Assembly (NCBI GenBank): GCA_039619475.1
Contig: CM077115.1
Location: forward strand, 497,075,352 to 497,139,351
DNA from: Icerya purchasi
Lineage: Eukaryota; Arthropoda; Insecta; Hemiptera; Monophlebidae
Length of the DNA stretch: 64,000 nucleotides
Reading direction: 5' to 3'
The first letter of the stretch is position 1. Every line of letters starts with the position of its first letter. The position numbers were made by a program, and so were the translations under genes. The notes beneath the pieces are model-generated. The model worked only from the letters and a program-made list of their open reading frames with translations, did not search any database and had not been told where the DNA came from. Shown piece by piece: positions 11,801 to 25,071 of the stretch.

Positions 11801-14800
11801 TTTCCGGAAGTATAGAAGTACCCTCACTCAACTGTACAATCTGAATCAGGAAATACTAAGCGCTTTAGAAGATAACCAATACCTTTTATCAATATTTTTT
11901 GACATTCAAAAAGCGTATGATACAGCGTGGAGATACAAAATTATTCAACTATTCATAAAGGTAGGATTGAAGGGCCGAATAGTCCAATTTACAAACAACT
12001 TTCTCTCAAACCGTACGATTAAAGTCCGAATAGGAAGTAAACTTTCACGAGACTTTACCATGGAAAATGGAGTGCCTCAAGGCAGCGTACTAAGCGTGTA
12101 CTGTTTTTTGATCCTAATAAATACGATTATTGAACATATTCCATCCCCCATCTCAACCAGATTGTTTGCGGATGATGTAAACATTACTCTTCGGACGACA
12201 GACCTTCTGTACGCTCAAAACCTGTTGCAGAAATCCCTGGATAACCTTCAGGAGTGGAGCATGACAACGGGGTTACAGTTTTCTCCGCAGAAAACCAAGT
12301 AAAAAAACGTAACCAAAGAATGCTAAACCTGACAATTAATAATTCAGTTTTACAACATACAACTGAATATAAATTTTTGGGATTGGTTTTCGACACAAAA
12401 TTGACTTGGCGTAACCATATTTTTGCACTTAAACAAGTATGCCATCCAATACTCAACATCATGAAAATGATGAGTAACAGGACCTTTGGACCAAGAAGTT
12501 CAAGCCTACTTCGCATATATAAGGCCCTCATTCGTTCGAGACTCGATTACGGTTCAATTATTTACTCGTCCGCCAGTAAACGATTACTGAATATATTGGA
12601 TATGATACAGAACGCTGGACTGAGGATTGCATTAAAGGCTTTCCCAATCTCACCGACCGCTAGCCTTCAGTATCTTAGTGGCACCCCACCGCTCTGCTAC
12701 CGACGGAAGATGCTCGCTATTAAGTATTCAATGAAGGTCGCTGTTCATCAGCGTCATCTAAATCGCATTCATATGCAAAAGCAGCTACAACAAATTGGAC
12801 TGCAAAGGCCATTGAGCTGCTACGTGGTATCATGAGCAGAATCCTAACAGTGTCACCGCCATGGAGTCAATTTACCCCAAATATCTGCTGGGATCTACTT
12901 ACAGCCGACGTTAAAACGCAACCGAATACGGACATCCGTAAAAGGCTTCAGAACGTTTTGAGCCAGCAGCTTAATTCAATTCTATGCTTCACCGATGCGT
13001 CCAAAACATCATCACATGTCGGAGGAGCCTTTTCCATCGGGCAAAGGATATATTCCTTCAGCTTGCCGAATATGACATCAGTCCTTGCGGCCGAGATGTT
13101 AGCCTTACTTCAATGTTTGCTGCAGATATCGGAATTGCCATCTGACCAGTATACGATCCTGACCGATTCAATCTTAGCATTGCAGTATATTGAAGCGATG
13201 AATTCGACTGTGGCAACGGCGGACCAAATACTGCTTATCATCACTGAATTAAATAAACGAAACACCAGTATCTCTTTCGTTTGGATCCCGAGCCATCGAG
13301 GAATAGATGGCCGAATCATGCAGCAAGAGGGCCAACTCAAACATATCTTCCGATAATGCTGAGGGAAGACCTTACACAGTGGTACAGTCGGGAAATCTTA
13401 CACTCGTGGAATCAGCAGTTCCAGGCCCGGCCAAGTATACTTGGATATTCAAAGAAAAGCGTGGACGCTGGACCGCTAATCATTGGTAATGTCTGCTCAC
13501 CGAAGCTGGAGACAGTGGTTAACAGAATATACCTTGGGCATTCAAAAATTACTCACTCATATCTACTGAGTAATCAACCACCGCCCCTATGCGACATTTG
13601 CAACGTACCGCTGACAGTTCATCACATTATCCTAACCTGCCAGAAGTACAACCATCATCGCGATAATCAACTGAGAAAAAATATCCTCGACATAAACAAC
13701 CTCCAAATGCTTACTGGTTTTATTATTAAAACAAAAATAATCAATGATATATAAATGACCTTTAATCGAGTAATAGCCATATAGGCACTAACTACTCGTA
13801 CAAAAAAAAAAAAAAAAAAAAAAAAAAGTTAGTCGAGTACGAGATTCGAAACCGAGCATAAATAAATTTATTAGTACTTCAAAGTCCTTTCTTCTCTTCG
13901 AATTGCCATTCGACGCTATTATTATTAAAGGGTGAATGAATATCCTTATTATACAGAGTCTGATCCCGAAATGAATTTCCGAGGACGTGCCCTCCCCTTG
14001 TGAGTTTTAAAGTATATTTATATTATATTATGGAAAACTTATTCCTTTATCAAAACTATTAGGGAAACATTTATCCCGGAAAAATACTCCGGATGCGAAC
14101 AAGTCACAAAAAATAACTTTCTGCAGAAAGATAATATGATAATATCAGCGATTTAGAAATTAGAACGGTGATTTCTCGCAAAGCTGATATTTAGTTTTTA
14201 TGCATATTTTATTAGAAGATCATGAAAAAAGTGAATTTTATATTTTCAGGCATACGGCAAAACTTGCAACACATCGCAGATTTGGGATTCGACTATGTTT
14301 GGTTAAATCCGATTTACCTGTCACCGAATCGAGACAACGGCTACGATATATCGAACTACACTGTTATTGATCCGACATACGGAACGATGAATGATTTCGA
14401 CAACTTGATGTTGGAAATGAAAAAGCTAGGTGAATGAATTTAAGATTTTTTTCTGGTAGAAGATTAAATAAAATTATCCAAAAAGTATAAACGGGCTTAG
14501 AGTTAGGAAAATTAATGTACTCACGTTGTACATAGTACAGAAATCAAATTTTACGCTTAATTTTACACTTTATTATAAGTTTTTATTTCAGTCTTAACTT
14601 GAATTTTTGTACTCCTGTGAATGTTGATGCGCTAAGATCTGAAAACCGACAACAATTTTTATAAAAATTGGCACCTATTCTGGACCTGTAGAAAGTTTAC
14701 CATAATAAAATTCTTTTACAGATTTCATTTCAGCACTTTAGTGTTGAAACGCTAATGCTAATGTCTCAGAAATGGCTTGGGGAAATTCAATGAGAGCTGG

Positions 14801-17800
14801 TTTCGAAATAAGTCTAAACCTGTAATGGGTTTGCGAAAGAAAGTTACAAAAAGATGTCTAATTATTTAGGTGGAAAATGTCTCGATAAAAAAATGCAAAT
14901 AAAAAACCAAAATCGAAACAACTAAGAAAATCGCCATATTCAAAATGAAAATCGTTATGCGGAAAATTTAATTTCCCTCTGCTTTCGATTTTGGTGGTTT
15001 TGTGCTTTTGATACTGTGCATCTGCCAATTCTAAGAGAAAAAATGTCTACAGTTAACATTCCATTTAAGTTTTTTTCTATTATTATTAATCTCATGATGA
15101 ATCGCTTTATCCATATATCTTTTCTACCTCTATGCCATGAAGGAAAATCTTTTCGCGGTCCCCCCTGCGTTCTTCGCTTAGTCATACTCTCTTCAACATC
15201 TACACCATTAGTGTTGCTTCTCGTTAAATTCTTTCTCTTTGTTTCTATGTCGATGATATTCTGCTCTTTTCTTCCGCCTTTGATTTTGTAGCCGTTAATG
15301 ATGCTCTTAGTTCGTCACTGCACTAGATGACTCCCTCTTCTCAAATCACCTTTCTGTTTTCCCTTCTGCGGATTCGCCTATTGTTTTTTCGCTTCGTCTT
15401 CACAACCCTGCTTTGATTAATCTATCCGTAAACAATACACCTACTCCTCACGTCATCAATTGCTTCGGCTATCTTGAAGTTTTTCTCCATAATCGGCTGA
15501 CATTCTCTAAACATACTGATTATCTTTCCTCTTCTACTATTAAAAGACTGAACTTGCTGAACTTTCTGTCCTCAACAAAATATGGTGGTAATCCTTACAT
15601 TATGATATTGTATAAATGCATTATCTGTTCCAAATTTGGTTACTGTTCTTTTATCTATGGTTGTAACTCTAAGCACATTACCTAAAATTCGTATTTTCTT
15701 TAACTTGGTGCTCTTAAATTTACTCCAATTCCAGCAATTCTTGCAGAATCTAAAACATCACCCCTGCCTTTTCGCAGATCTCATTTAGGCTATCGTTTCC
15801 GCACCAAACGCCTTCCACTTACGTCCTGTGTCATTCCCATCTTTCAATTTATAAGAACTGGTGTTTTACGTCCAGGAAAATCCTTGCTTTAGTTTTCATA
15901 TCTCTTTGCCTTAGTTCATTTTGACCTTACACAATCTCATGTAATAATCACCTTTTTTTTTTTAACTTTGCCGATCTTTGCCATTCTCCTAAAATATTTT
16001 TTCTACCTTCACTTTCCAAATCCTTTCCTTAAGCAATAATTAAACAGGAATTCTACTGCACTATCAGTCCCCAATTTCCATCGCATGTAACCATCTTCAC
16101 GGTTAGCTACAGAGGACCTCATGGTGTTGGAACTTCTTTTGTCGTTCTGAATTTCAACTTAGATGAACCATTTCGCCCTCCTTCTTTCTGTTCTAGCTTT
16201 ATAAACGAATTAATGACCATCCTACCCTTTATTATCTTCATTTCTTCCAGTCGTCTATTTTCTAATTATTCGGTTATTCTTGACACCACGACTACTCTTC
16301 AAGCGATCCGCTCCTCTCTTTCTGATCATTTTTCTGATTTCATCACTCTGATCTTTTCCATTTTCTTTCTTCTCGCTACTCCATCTGTGTTGATTTGCTG
16401 TGGGTTTTCAGGCACATGGACATTAAAAGTAATGAGACCGCGGATTCCTTGGCTCGAGTATTTCCTCTCATTTTCACTATTCTCTTGTTCCCCCTTCAAA
16501 TTGTCTTTACACCTCGATGAAGCGATAGTTTACGACGGCAATTGCGTCTTTTTTGGTTGACTATTCCTTTCTGTCGAACGTTGTATTCTACATTTTTGTC
16601 TGCTGAAACTGAAGCTCCTGTTTCTTATTGCAGAATCTTATATTTTATTGTTTCCGTCGCCATCCATTATTTCATTCATTAATTCCTTCATATTGTCCGT
16701 GTCCGACTGAATCAAAAGTTAACTGGCGGCTCTTCCCATTCATATCGGGGTGTAGGTAAAGAAATAAATAAAAAGAGACATCTGTAATACATGGATATTA
16801 TAATAAATTTTTCGGATAGCTGGAAAAATATTTGACTACACAAATGTAACTGAAGACTGTATAATAAAATAATAAAAAAAATAAAGAAAGACTTCTATTT
16901 ATTAACGCAATTATAAAAATACGGAAAATACTTTTTACGAGTATATCAAATTAGAATATTTTTTAAAGGAATGAGATAAAAACATTCGTCAAAAATGAAA
17001 CGTTTCACATATCAGCTAACGTATTTATCTGATTTCTTTAAAAAATATCCTAATTTGATGGGCCTGCAAAGATTATTCCACTTTCTTTTACAATAAATAA
17101 ATCTTTTCTTAATTTTTCTAAATTTTATTTATTTTTCATTTTAACGTATTCCCGAAACCTATTAAAATGTAAAGGAAAAATAATCTACTTTAATAATGTA
17201 CATTTCAGGACTGAAATTTATGATGGATTTTGTGCTTAATCATTGTAGCAGTGATCATGTTTGGTTTAAAAAATCGAAAGAAGGCATTGATCCTTACAAG
17301 GACTATTTTATATGGAAGGATCCAAAAGGATACGATCAAAATGGAAAGCCGATTCCTCCTAATAATTGGGTAGAGTATCAGATTTAATTAGTTACCTTTG
17401 TAGTTGTATGCTTTTTTACATAATTAAAACATGATCACAGCTATTTATAGATTTAAGAGTGAAAATTACGTGTTTTTAGCTGAAGCGTAGTTACTCCTGC
17501 TTGTTTTAGTGAAAAAGCATTACATTGCCCTACTGTATTTGCATCTTTTTAGTTGAAAATAATGCAGTAGGAATTAAGGCGAGTATTGTTGCGTACCATT
17601 CCTCTTATGTCAAATTGAACATGTGAATCAAAGACAGTAGTTATACAAATGAATTCGTTTTATTTCTTTCCGCACCAAACTTGCACATACAAAAGCAAAG
17701 CATACATGTTGAAGCCAAGAACCGCAGTAAGTCATTAAGACTTTTCGGTTTTTCTGTGGTATATTGTGAACGTTCACACGTGCATGCGCATTGATCAGCA

Positions 17801-20800
17801 AACAGGGCTCTGGTCCGGTCCTGCACAGAATAATATGTTGGGTTTTTTTGATATCCATTTCCCAATAAACACATAGCTGCATATATACATAAAACTCATT
17901 ATGTTCTATATGTACTTATTGAATAAGATAAAATGAGCTCTATCGATGATCTTTGTACAGTAGTATTTACTATTATACACGTTACAACATTAATTCGGCA
18001 AAATTTTGCAAATTCGACTTATACCAGTTCATTGCAAGACTTCTTCTTCTTTCCTAACGATTTCCCGGTGCGGGGTCCGTTTGGCAACACTGTCTTCTCC
18101 ATTTTCTACGGTCCTCGGCGTCCTCAATCCCAACACCGACTTCCACCATGTCGTTGTTGACAGAGTCTATCCACCGTCATCTCGGTTTTCCTCGTGGTCG
18201 CTTTCTTCCAGGGTTATAATCCATTAACACCCTCACAGGGCTATTGTCTGTTTTTCTCATGATGTGACCGTACCATCGGAGTCTCGCTTCCCGTAATTTC
18301 AAACGTACAGGTGCAACTCCTATACGCTCCCTTATATCTTCGTTTTTGATATGGTCGAGGAGTGTGTGCCCAAGAGACCAGCGGAACATTTTCATTTCAG
18401 CCACATGAATTTTTTGTTCCATTTTTGTGGTTGTCGCACAACATTCAGCTCCATATAGCATTGCAGGTCTGATAATCGTCTTATAAATCCTCCCTTTGAG
18501 ACGTATCGGTATTCTTTTGTCACATAATACCTCGGTTAGCTGCCTCCATTTTATCCATGCTGTTTGGACGCGGGAATCTATGTCGCATTGTGTATCCCCA
18601 TCTGAGGTAATATTTGAGCCCAGGTACAGTTCATTGCTAGACGTTTAAGTTATTTGAGCTTCGACCTGGAATTGGAAAATTGTTGCAACGGCAATCCGGT
18701 CTAGATGACAAATTTGATGATTAACACCTAGAGGACGACGTTAATTGAAAAAATTGATTTCGAAAAGAAATATATTCGTAAATTGTACAAAAAAATATCT
18801 TCGTAACGTGAAAATAGAAATATAACTTCGCTATGATCACTTGCGTGTGCAGTTAAAAAAAGTATATATTTTTGTGGAGCACATTTTTACAGTGTAAATT
18901 TAGTTCTCACATTTCTTAAAACAAAAATTTGATGAGGAAATGTGTATACTATAGAAAATAATGAAAAAAATAAAAACAAAGTATCGTTCAGAGATCTTTC
19001 TCCCGAAGAATATCACCTTTATAAAATAAAGAAAAATAATGATTAAAATATTATTACTATTTTGTTTGGTGATTAAAAATAAAATGTATCCTCCCGGCTG
19101 CCATTAACACTTTCTAGAATTTGGTATCAGAATAGCATGCGTAGTTTAACTGGTAATTGTTATATGCTTGTACTAAATACCTAGTTGACTATTGCAGTGC
19201 GGTTAATTATTCTCATGTTCAGTAGATTAGCTGATAAGAATCTTATCTCATTGAGTTTGTTCGGATTATTTAATCTACTGAAGCGGTTACTTACGTTTTT
19301 ACCAAGTTGTAATTTTGTTCATTATAAATTGCTGCAACTTTCTTCGACTTTCCTTCCTCTATATTTATTGATATAGAGCTATTTATTTTCTGATTTCATT
19401 AGAAGATTACATCTTTTATTTGTTTTTTTTATCTTTTGGCAACTTAGGCGGTAATTTTAAACGTCATATATATTCGTGCTTTTACAGATTATGTTAACTG
19501 ATGAGGGCGTAGGAGAGTGCCCTCCCGAACATACGGTATCAGATAATGATATTAGGATGTATCTAAATAACTCATCGGGGATGTCTGATAATTGTTTAAA
19601 TACTGAAGCGATGAATTCTACTTCGTCTTACGAGTACACCGTTAGTTTAAATAATAATAAGAAGAATAAGAATGACAATAATAATGATGATAATAATGTA
19701 AAGGGTAATAAAGACGATAATTCTATTAAAAACATCTATAATAATATTATCAGAATTGCTAATAAGAATAAAATAAATGATTTGGTTAAATATGAAGCGT
19801 TTTTTTTTTGGTTTTTTTTGGTTTCTTTTTTGTCCTCATTTCGGATACTACCGATGAGGCAAGTTTATTTAATAAGTTTCATTACATACTGTTACATGAC
19901 AACAAAATTAATGTACCCCATCCAATTAAGTTTATTAGGTCACATTAATTCTGTTTTACAAAGTGTAAATATAATTCTTAATAGTAAATAGTACCTTAAT
20001 ATAAATGAATATTATTTTTACGATTTTTCACCTCTTGTATTGTAAATTGATTAAACTGTTTGAAATTATCTGTTACCAGTTGTTCCGTAGTACCTTCAAT
20101 AATTAAATTACTGCCATTGCATCCTTGTAAGATATGATACACGCTGTCCTGAAAATTGCACCTAACACAATTTTCGGAACCCGCCATTCCATACTTGTAC
20201 AAGTACACTTTAAATATTCCATGTGCAGTTATAAACTGCACATTAAAAAAATTTGGGATAAAAACATTATTATTTAATCTTTCTTTAATATCCGGAAAAA
20301 ACTGATATGCAATACCGTTGTAATTATTCCAAATTTGCTGAAATTTATCTATATAATAATTTTCCAGAATAATTTTTAATTTCTTAGCGTTTAGTAATTG
20401 ATTTTGATAGGTAAACTGGTTTTTATGAATATATTTTACATTACTAAATTCATTATTCAGCTTAATGTTATGTTTAATACTAAATAAAGTGATATGTTTT
20501 TCAATTTCCATATCCATCAGTTTAAGTCCTGCAATAAATAAAACTGCTTTATAACTTATCGTTCTATACGATTTTATTAGTTTTATAATGATAAGTCTTT
20601 GATAGCTATATAACATTTTCTTAAAACGTTGTATTTTTAACATATCGGTATACATGATACTGCCATACAATATATTGCTTAGTATTACTGTCTTGTACGA
20701 TATTATTCTCTTTTTGTAATTTACAGCCTTTTGATTGTTGTATAGTTTGTTAAAGATAAGTAAAAATTTATTTATTTTATTTTTTATAAAAGTAAAATTA

Positions 20801-23800
20801 TTATAAAATTTTAAATTACTCCCAATAAGTATCCCTAAATATTTAAGTTGAGTAACATGTTTAATATCTGAACCATATTGATCTATATTTAAGTGACTGT
20901 TTTTCAATTTGTTATTCATGATCATATAATTTGATTTTGAAACGTTAATTGACAGTCCAAAATCTGCTAGAAATGTTTCTATTGTATGATAAACTCTTTC
21001 AATTTTATCTGCAAGTTGGGTTTGCGTTTTTGCCGCAAATACCACCGCAATATCATCAACATAGGTTATTACTTTTACATTTTCCGGAAATACCAAACTA
21101 TACATTCTGGAAAAAACGATATTCCATAGGTAAGGTCCTAAAACAGAGCCTTGTAGTATTCCTGTTACCACCGGATATTTATTTGTATAATTACCAATAT
21201 TTATGCATGTAAATTTATTTCTAAAATAATTTATTATTATATTTATTAAATTTTCTGGCACTCTTAAATTATACAATAGTTTTACGAGACTATTTAGGTT
21301 TAAACTGTCGAAAGCTTTTGTGATATCGAGCGCTAGGAGACCGCAAATATACGATTTCTGCTTATATATTTTAATGTCTTGTAATATCGTGCAAATAGCT
21401 AGTTCCCCAGGCAAGGTACCAATTACTGACCTAAAAGTAGCTGAAATATTAAGATTTCTTATCTAAGAATGCGTTGAGATCAAACAAGTATGTCGTAATC
21501 GGGTAATTATTCAGTATATATATGCAGTTTGCTCGAGTGAACTTTGTATCCCGTCTTATTTAGTATCCCGTTTTGTCGTTATTTACAATATCGATATTGA
21601 ATATTCTGACGAAGAAATTTTTGGGATGATTGATTATGAACCCTTCTTAATTAATTATATTAGAAGGTTAAATAGGTAAGTGTTGGTGTGTAAGGAAGTG
21701 GAATTCGTCACTAGTACACTTCTGTAATTATAGTATTTGGAGGTCAAACTTTACCATTTACGTCTAAGGAACGTTTGGTTAAGTTGTAAACCTTGTACTA
21801 GGCAGTCGCGTTAATGTTTCCGTTGCCTAAGGTGCGGCCACATCTCCACCCAGTGCGAGGGTAGCGTTAGTTGCTTGAGATGTACAGGTTCTGACCATGT
21901 TGAAGAACAATGCTCTAATTCAGTTTGACCTTGTGTTTATTTCGACTGATCCCTCCTGTTCAGAAAATAAGCGGAAAATTTTCATCAACGAGCTAATGAT
22001 GCCTCATAATTTTAATTTTCAGGTGACCTCAGTGGAGGTGTCTCGAACGTACAACCGATTAGGCTTGTATTGAAGCAGAGCTAGCAGTAGGTTTCTCCGC
22101 TTATTTGCTGTGACGAATTTCCGACTGTTACGCAGAAACGAAGAAGATAACTTAAATATACCGCAATACAGATCGAAGCCTATAGCTAAAAAAGGCGGGT
22201 ATCTACGATTCAAATCAGTTAGTGCTTCACACATTAAAAAGAACCGTGTCCTCTGTATCCGCGGATGAGGAAAAAAGTTAAATGATAGATGATTCGTACT
22301 GCGAAACAGAATCGCATTGGAAAGAAGATGGGATAACTGGGAATCTTCCGCACAAATCGGTCTATTCAGCGCTAATCAGATGGTTTTCAGTGCGAAGAGT
22401 TAATAGTAATATGTAGTATCAAATATAAAAGTAGTAATCATAATGGTAGCGATAGTACTGCTACTGGCAGTAATAAGAATAATGTAATCAGCAAGAAGTA
22501 AGAACATTAAAAATACTACAATGAAAGACCGGAAACAGTAAAATTAATATAAAATAATTTAGCTAGTAACGAAAGTACGACGAAAATGGTTTTTAACGTT
22601 CTTGTTTTATAAGGTGGTATTATATTTTCTTTTTTTTTAAATCTTTTCAGGTTGTTTTTATAGGTATTTTTATTTCATCGAGAGGTATAATCATTTCTGT
22701 TTTTTTTTCACTAAGTTTATTTTGTAGTTTGTTTGTTAGTTTTAATTATTTCATTTTTTCTCACGAATATGTTTCGCGTATTGCAGTGGAAATCCCCGCG
22801 GCAGTATTTTCGCTAATAGATTTGACTTGGAGTGTGTGCCTTTTTAACCATGATGTGGATATCATTCGTTTGTCTGAAAGGTGACTTACTGCCGAGAAAT
22901 TCTTACATATTAATAACTACGGTTGTTACCGAGATGATAGAGTGAATAGGTATGACGGAATAGCTGTCCTAGTTAAGAGCGAGTTGACTCACCGCTCACA
23001 ATTAGTTTTAACCTTACAAGTTCCAACAGTAATACAAGATCCAATGCGGTTTTTCTCTCCGTTACAAATTGGAGGTTTTCTGGAATACTCGTATTATTCT
23101 CCTCCTTCCCACTTAATTGACGCCGACATCATTTTCGTAGAGACCTAATGACAGGAGCTGACTGTATAAAAGGGAGCGTTCGTTACGAAGAGCAGGACAC
23201 TCGAAAAAAATGTGATCAGCATCACATGTACGAGGAGGATCACACGGTGAAAACTCATCGGTATTGAAAGCTCATCGTTATTAAAAGTGTTCGCTTTAAG
23301 TGGGGAAATACCCATCTATTGAAAACCATTCCGGTATCTCTTCATCTTTATAGTGCCATACTTAATTCCTGAGCGTCGGCGACTACTTATTCGTACATCT
23401 CAGCTGTACAGACACAGGCATAGTGTACTAGGCAATTATTATATGCAATGCAGGTGTACAAACGCAAGACTACATTCGGAACTGATAGTAGCTGCTTGTT
23501 ATCGCGCTTCTAGTGCAATCCCGGTGTGGGTCTGCTATGTACTGACCTAGCGTGCATATGATGTTGAACGTGGTGATTTGCCATTGCCGTCCACGTGACT
23601 ATTAGCGATTTTTTATTTATTTATTTAATTCTTGTAATGAGTTCTTCGTCGCTCGGGATCGAACCCGTGATCTCCATAACGGAAGTCAAGCGCTCTAGCA
23701 ACTAGGTTATCGCGACGACCAGTCGGTTTAATTATTTTGTTATTTTATTTTGGCTTCCGTGGGTCCTGTAGATTGCTGATGCCCATGGTTGTTTTGGAAT

Positions 23801-25040
23801 AGCCACTTAAAAAGTTCATTTTTCAAAGAAATAACTCTGTAGCACCAGGTTGTTCCTATCTGCGTTTGTGCTTGTATTGCTCATTGTACATCGGCCGAGA
23901 TACGTTCAGTTCATCTTTCTTTTTATCCCGTTTCGATTTCGGTGGATTATGTAAACCATGGATGGTCATGACTGTTTGACAACGAAGTGAATTCCTTAAA
24001 TGTTACTTGCGTTTGGCTGTTTGCTCCACGGATCGCAATAAACGATAATAGTAATTATAATAAGATAAAAAGGAATTGGTGGTCAAATAGTTCTGCGCCA
24101 GGCCGAAAAGAATAGATTAAAAAAAAATTGACATTATTTTGTAAGCGGTAACTCTCAGCGATCTCAAACTGTGGATTACAACATGGCTGGTGAATACATA
24201 TTGTAGCAAAGAACTGGTATCCATTAGTGAAATTTGGCTGTGTTTGTATCTGAAAGATGGTATTTTTACCTTGAAAGTATGCAGATATGTGTACGATGGC
24301 TCTAGGAGAGAACACGTTAAAACACAAACCAGACAATTGTCAAAATTCCATATCAGCGCATTCAGGAATTTAGAGTGCATCTTCATATCTGTAGTGACAT
24401 CAGTGTGTCTGGAAGCGGATAGCGCGCATTTGGTCTATAAGCAATTTAGGATTCGCTTCAGCGGACAGTCTATGTTTGCAGGACCCTACAACAGAGGCGA
24501 GCTTGAAAGATAAAAGCGCGAATAATTAGTAAAAATTTGGACGAGGATTAGACTAATTTTCGGCTCTGAATAGTATAATTAATGTTTAAACTTATTGTCA
24601 GATTACTGTTTGATAAAATAAGCGTTTGGGGTTAGTTTTTTGGTAGGGGAATAGTATTTTTAGGCTATATTTTGAAAATCAATTTTTGAATATCAGTTGT
24701 AGTTGGAATGAATGAAAGGGTTGGAAGTTAGCTTTTTGTACTGGACTAGTGTACTTGGATTAATTTTTGCTGCTTTCATATTATTTCATAGTTCATTTTT
24801 GAGACTGACACACACTTTTTTCGATGAAGTTCTAATGCCGTTATTGCTCTTGATGAGAAAATTAAAATTGTCGTCCAGAAACTGTATACGACCTCTACTT
24901 CTTGTTATAACTGATTACTTATCATGCTGATAATTTTTTTGGAACGAAGTTTTTATACACAGCTTGTCGGTAGGAGTAAACTGACAGAAAAGGCGAGGTA
25001 ACGAAGTGACCTTCACTCTGTTCCTGTCTGTTATATACAG

Positions 25041-25071
<31 letters not shown>

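Larger units (their letters stand above)
8686..13827 (+). mobile_element. I-group non-LTR retrotransposon, near full length, decayed
   Basis: Contains a 5' UTR (8686-8881), ORF1, a broken ORF2 (endonuclease, RT, RNase H, C-terminal zinc motif) and a poly(A) at 13802-13827. It is flanked by a direct repeat of ten A plus GTTAGTC (8669-8685 and 13818-13834, the A run merging with the tail). This gives a target-site duplication of at least 7 and up to 17 bp. The insertion lies in the right arm of the long-inverted-repeat element. Confidence 0.92.
7647..14000. mobile_element. long-terminal-inverted-repeat DNA element, interrupted
   Basis: The left arm (7647 to about 8035) is inverted in the right arm (about 8470-8685, continuing at 13828-14000). 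Matching blocks include CAAGGGGAAGGCACGACCTC at the left edge against CGTGCC.TCCCCTTG at the right, CGACGCTATTATTATTAAAGGGTGAA, and TAAGCCTTTTTTCTxAACAAAATAAAATAA. The I-group retrotransposon at 8686-13827 splits the right arm. Removing it leaves about 1.2 kb with arms near 390 bp and a central stretch of about 435 bp. The centre has a short frame (8204-8337, starting MIRYAWYVDKLSEDGE) that may be a remnant of a protein. Target-site duplication at the outer ends is unclear. Confidence 0.8.

Noticed and set aside
17628..17882. Two overlapping - strand frames in intron 3
   Set aside because: Different frames of the same DNA with equal lengths and no recognisable domain, as expected by chance.
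24190..24513. 107-aa frame on the + strand
   Set aside because: Starts in unremarkable intronic DNA, overlaps long opposite-strand frames and shows no domain.
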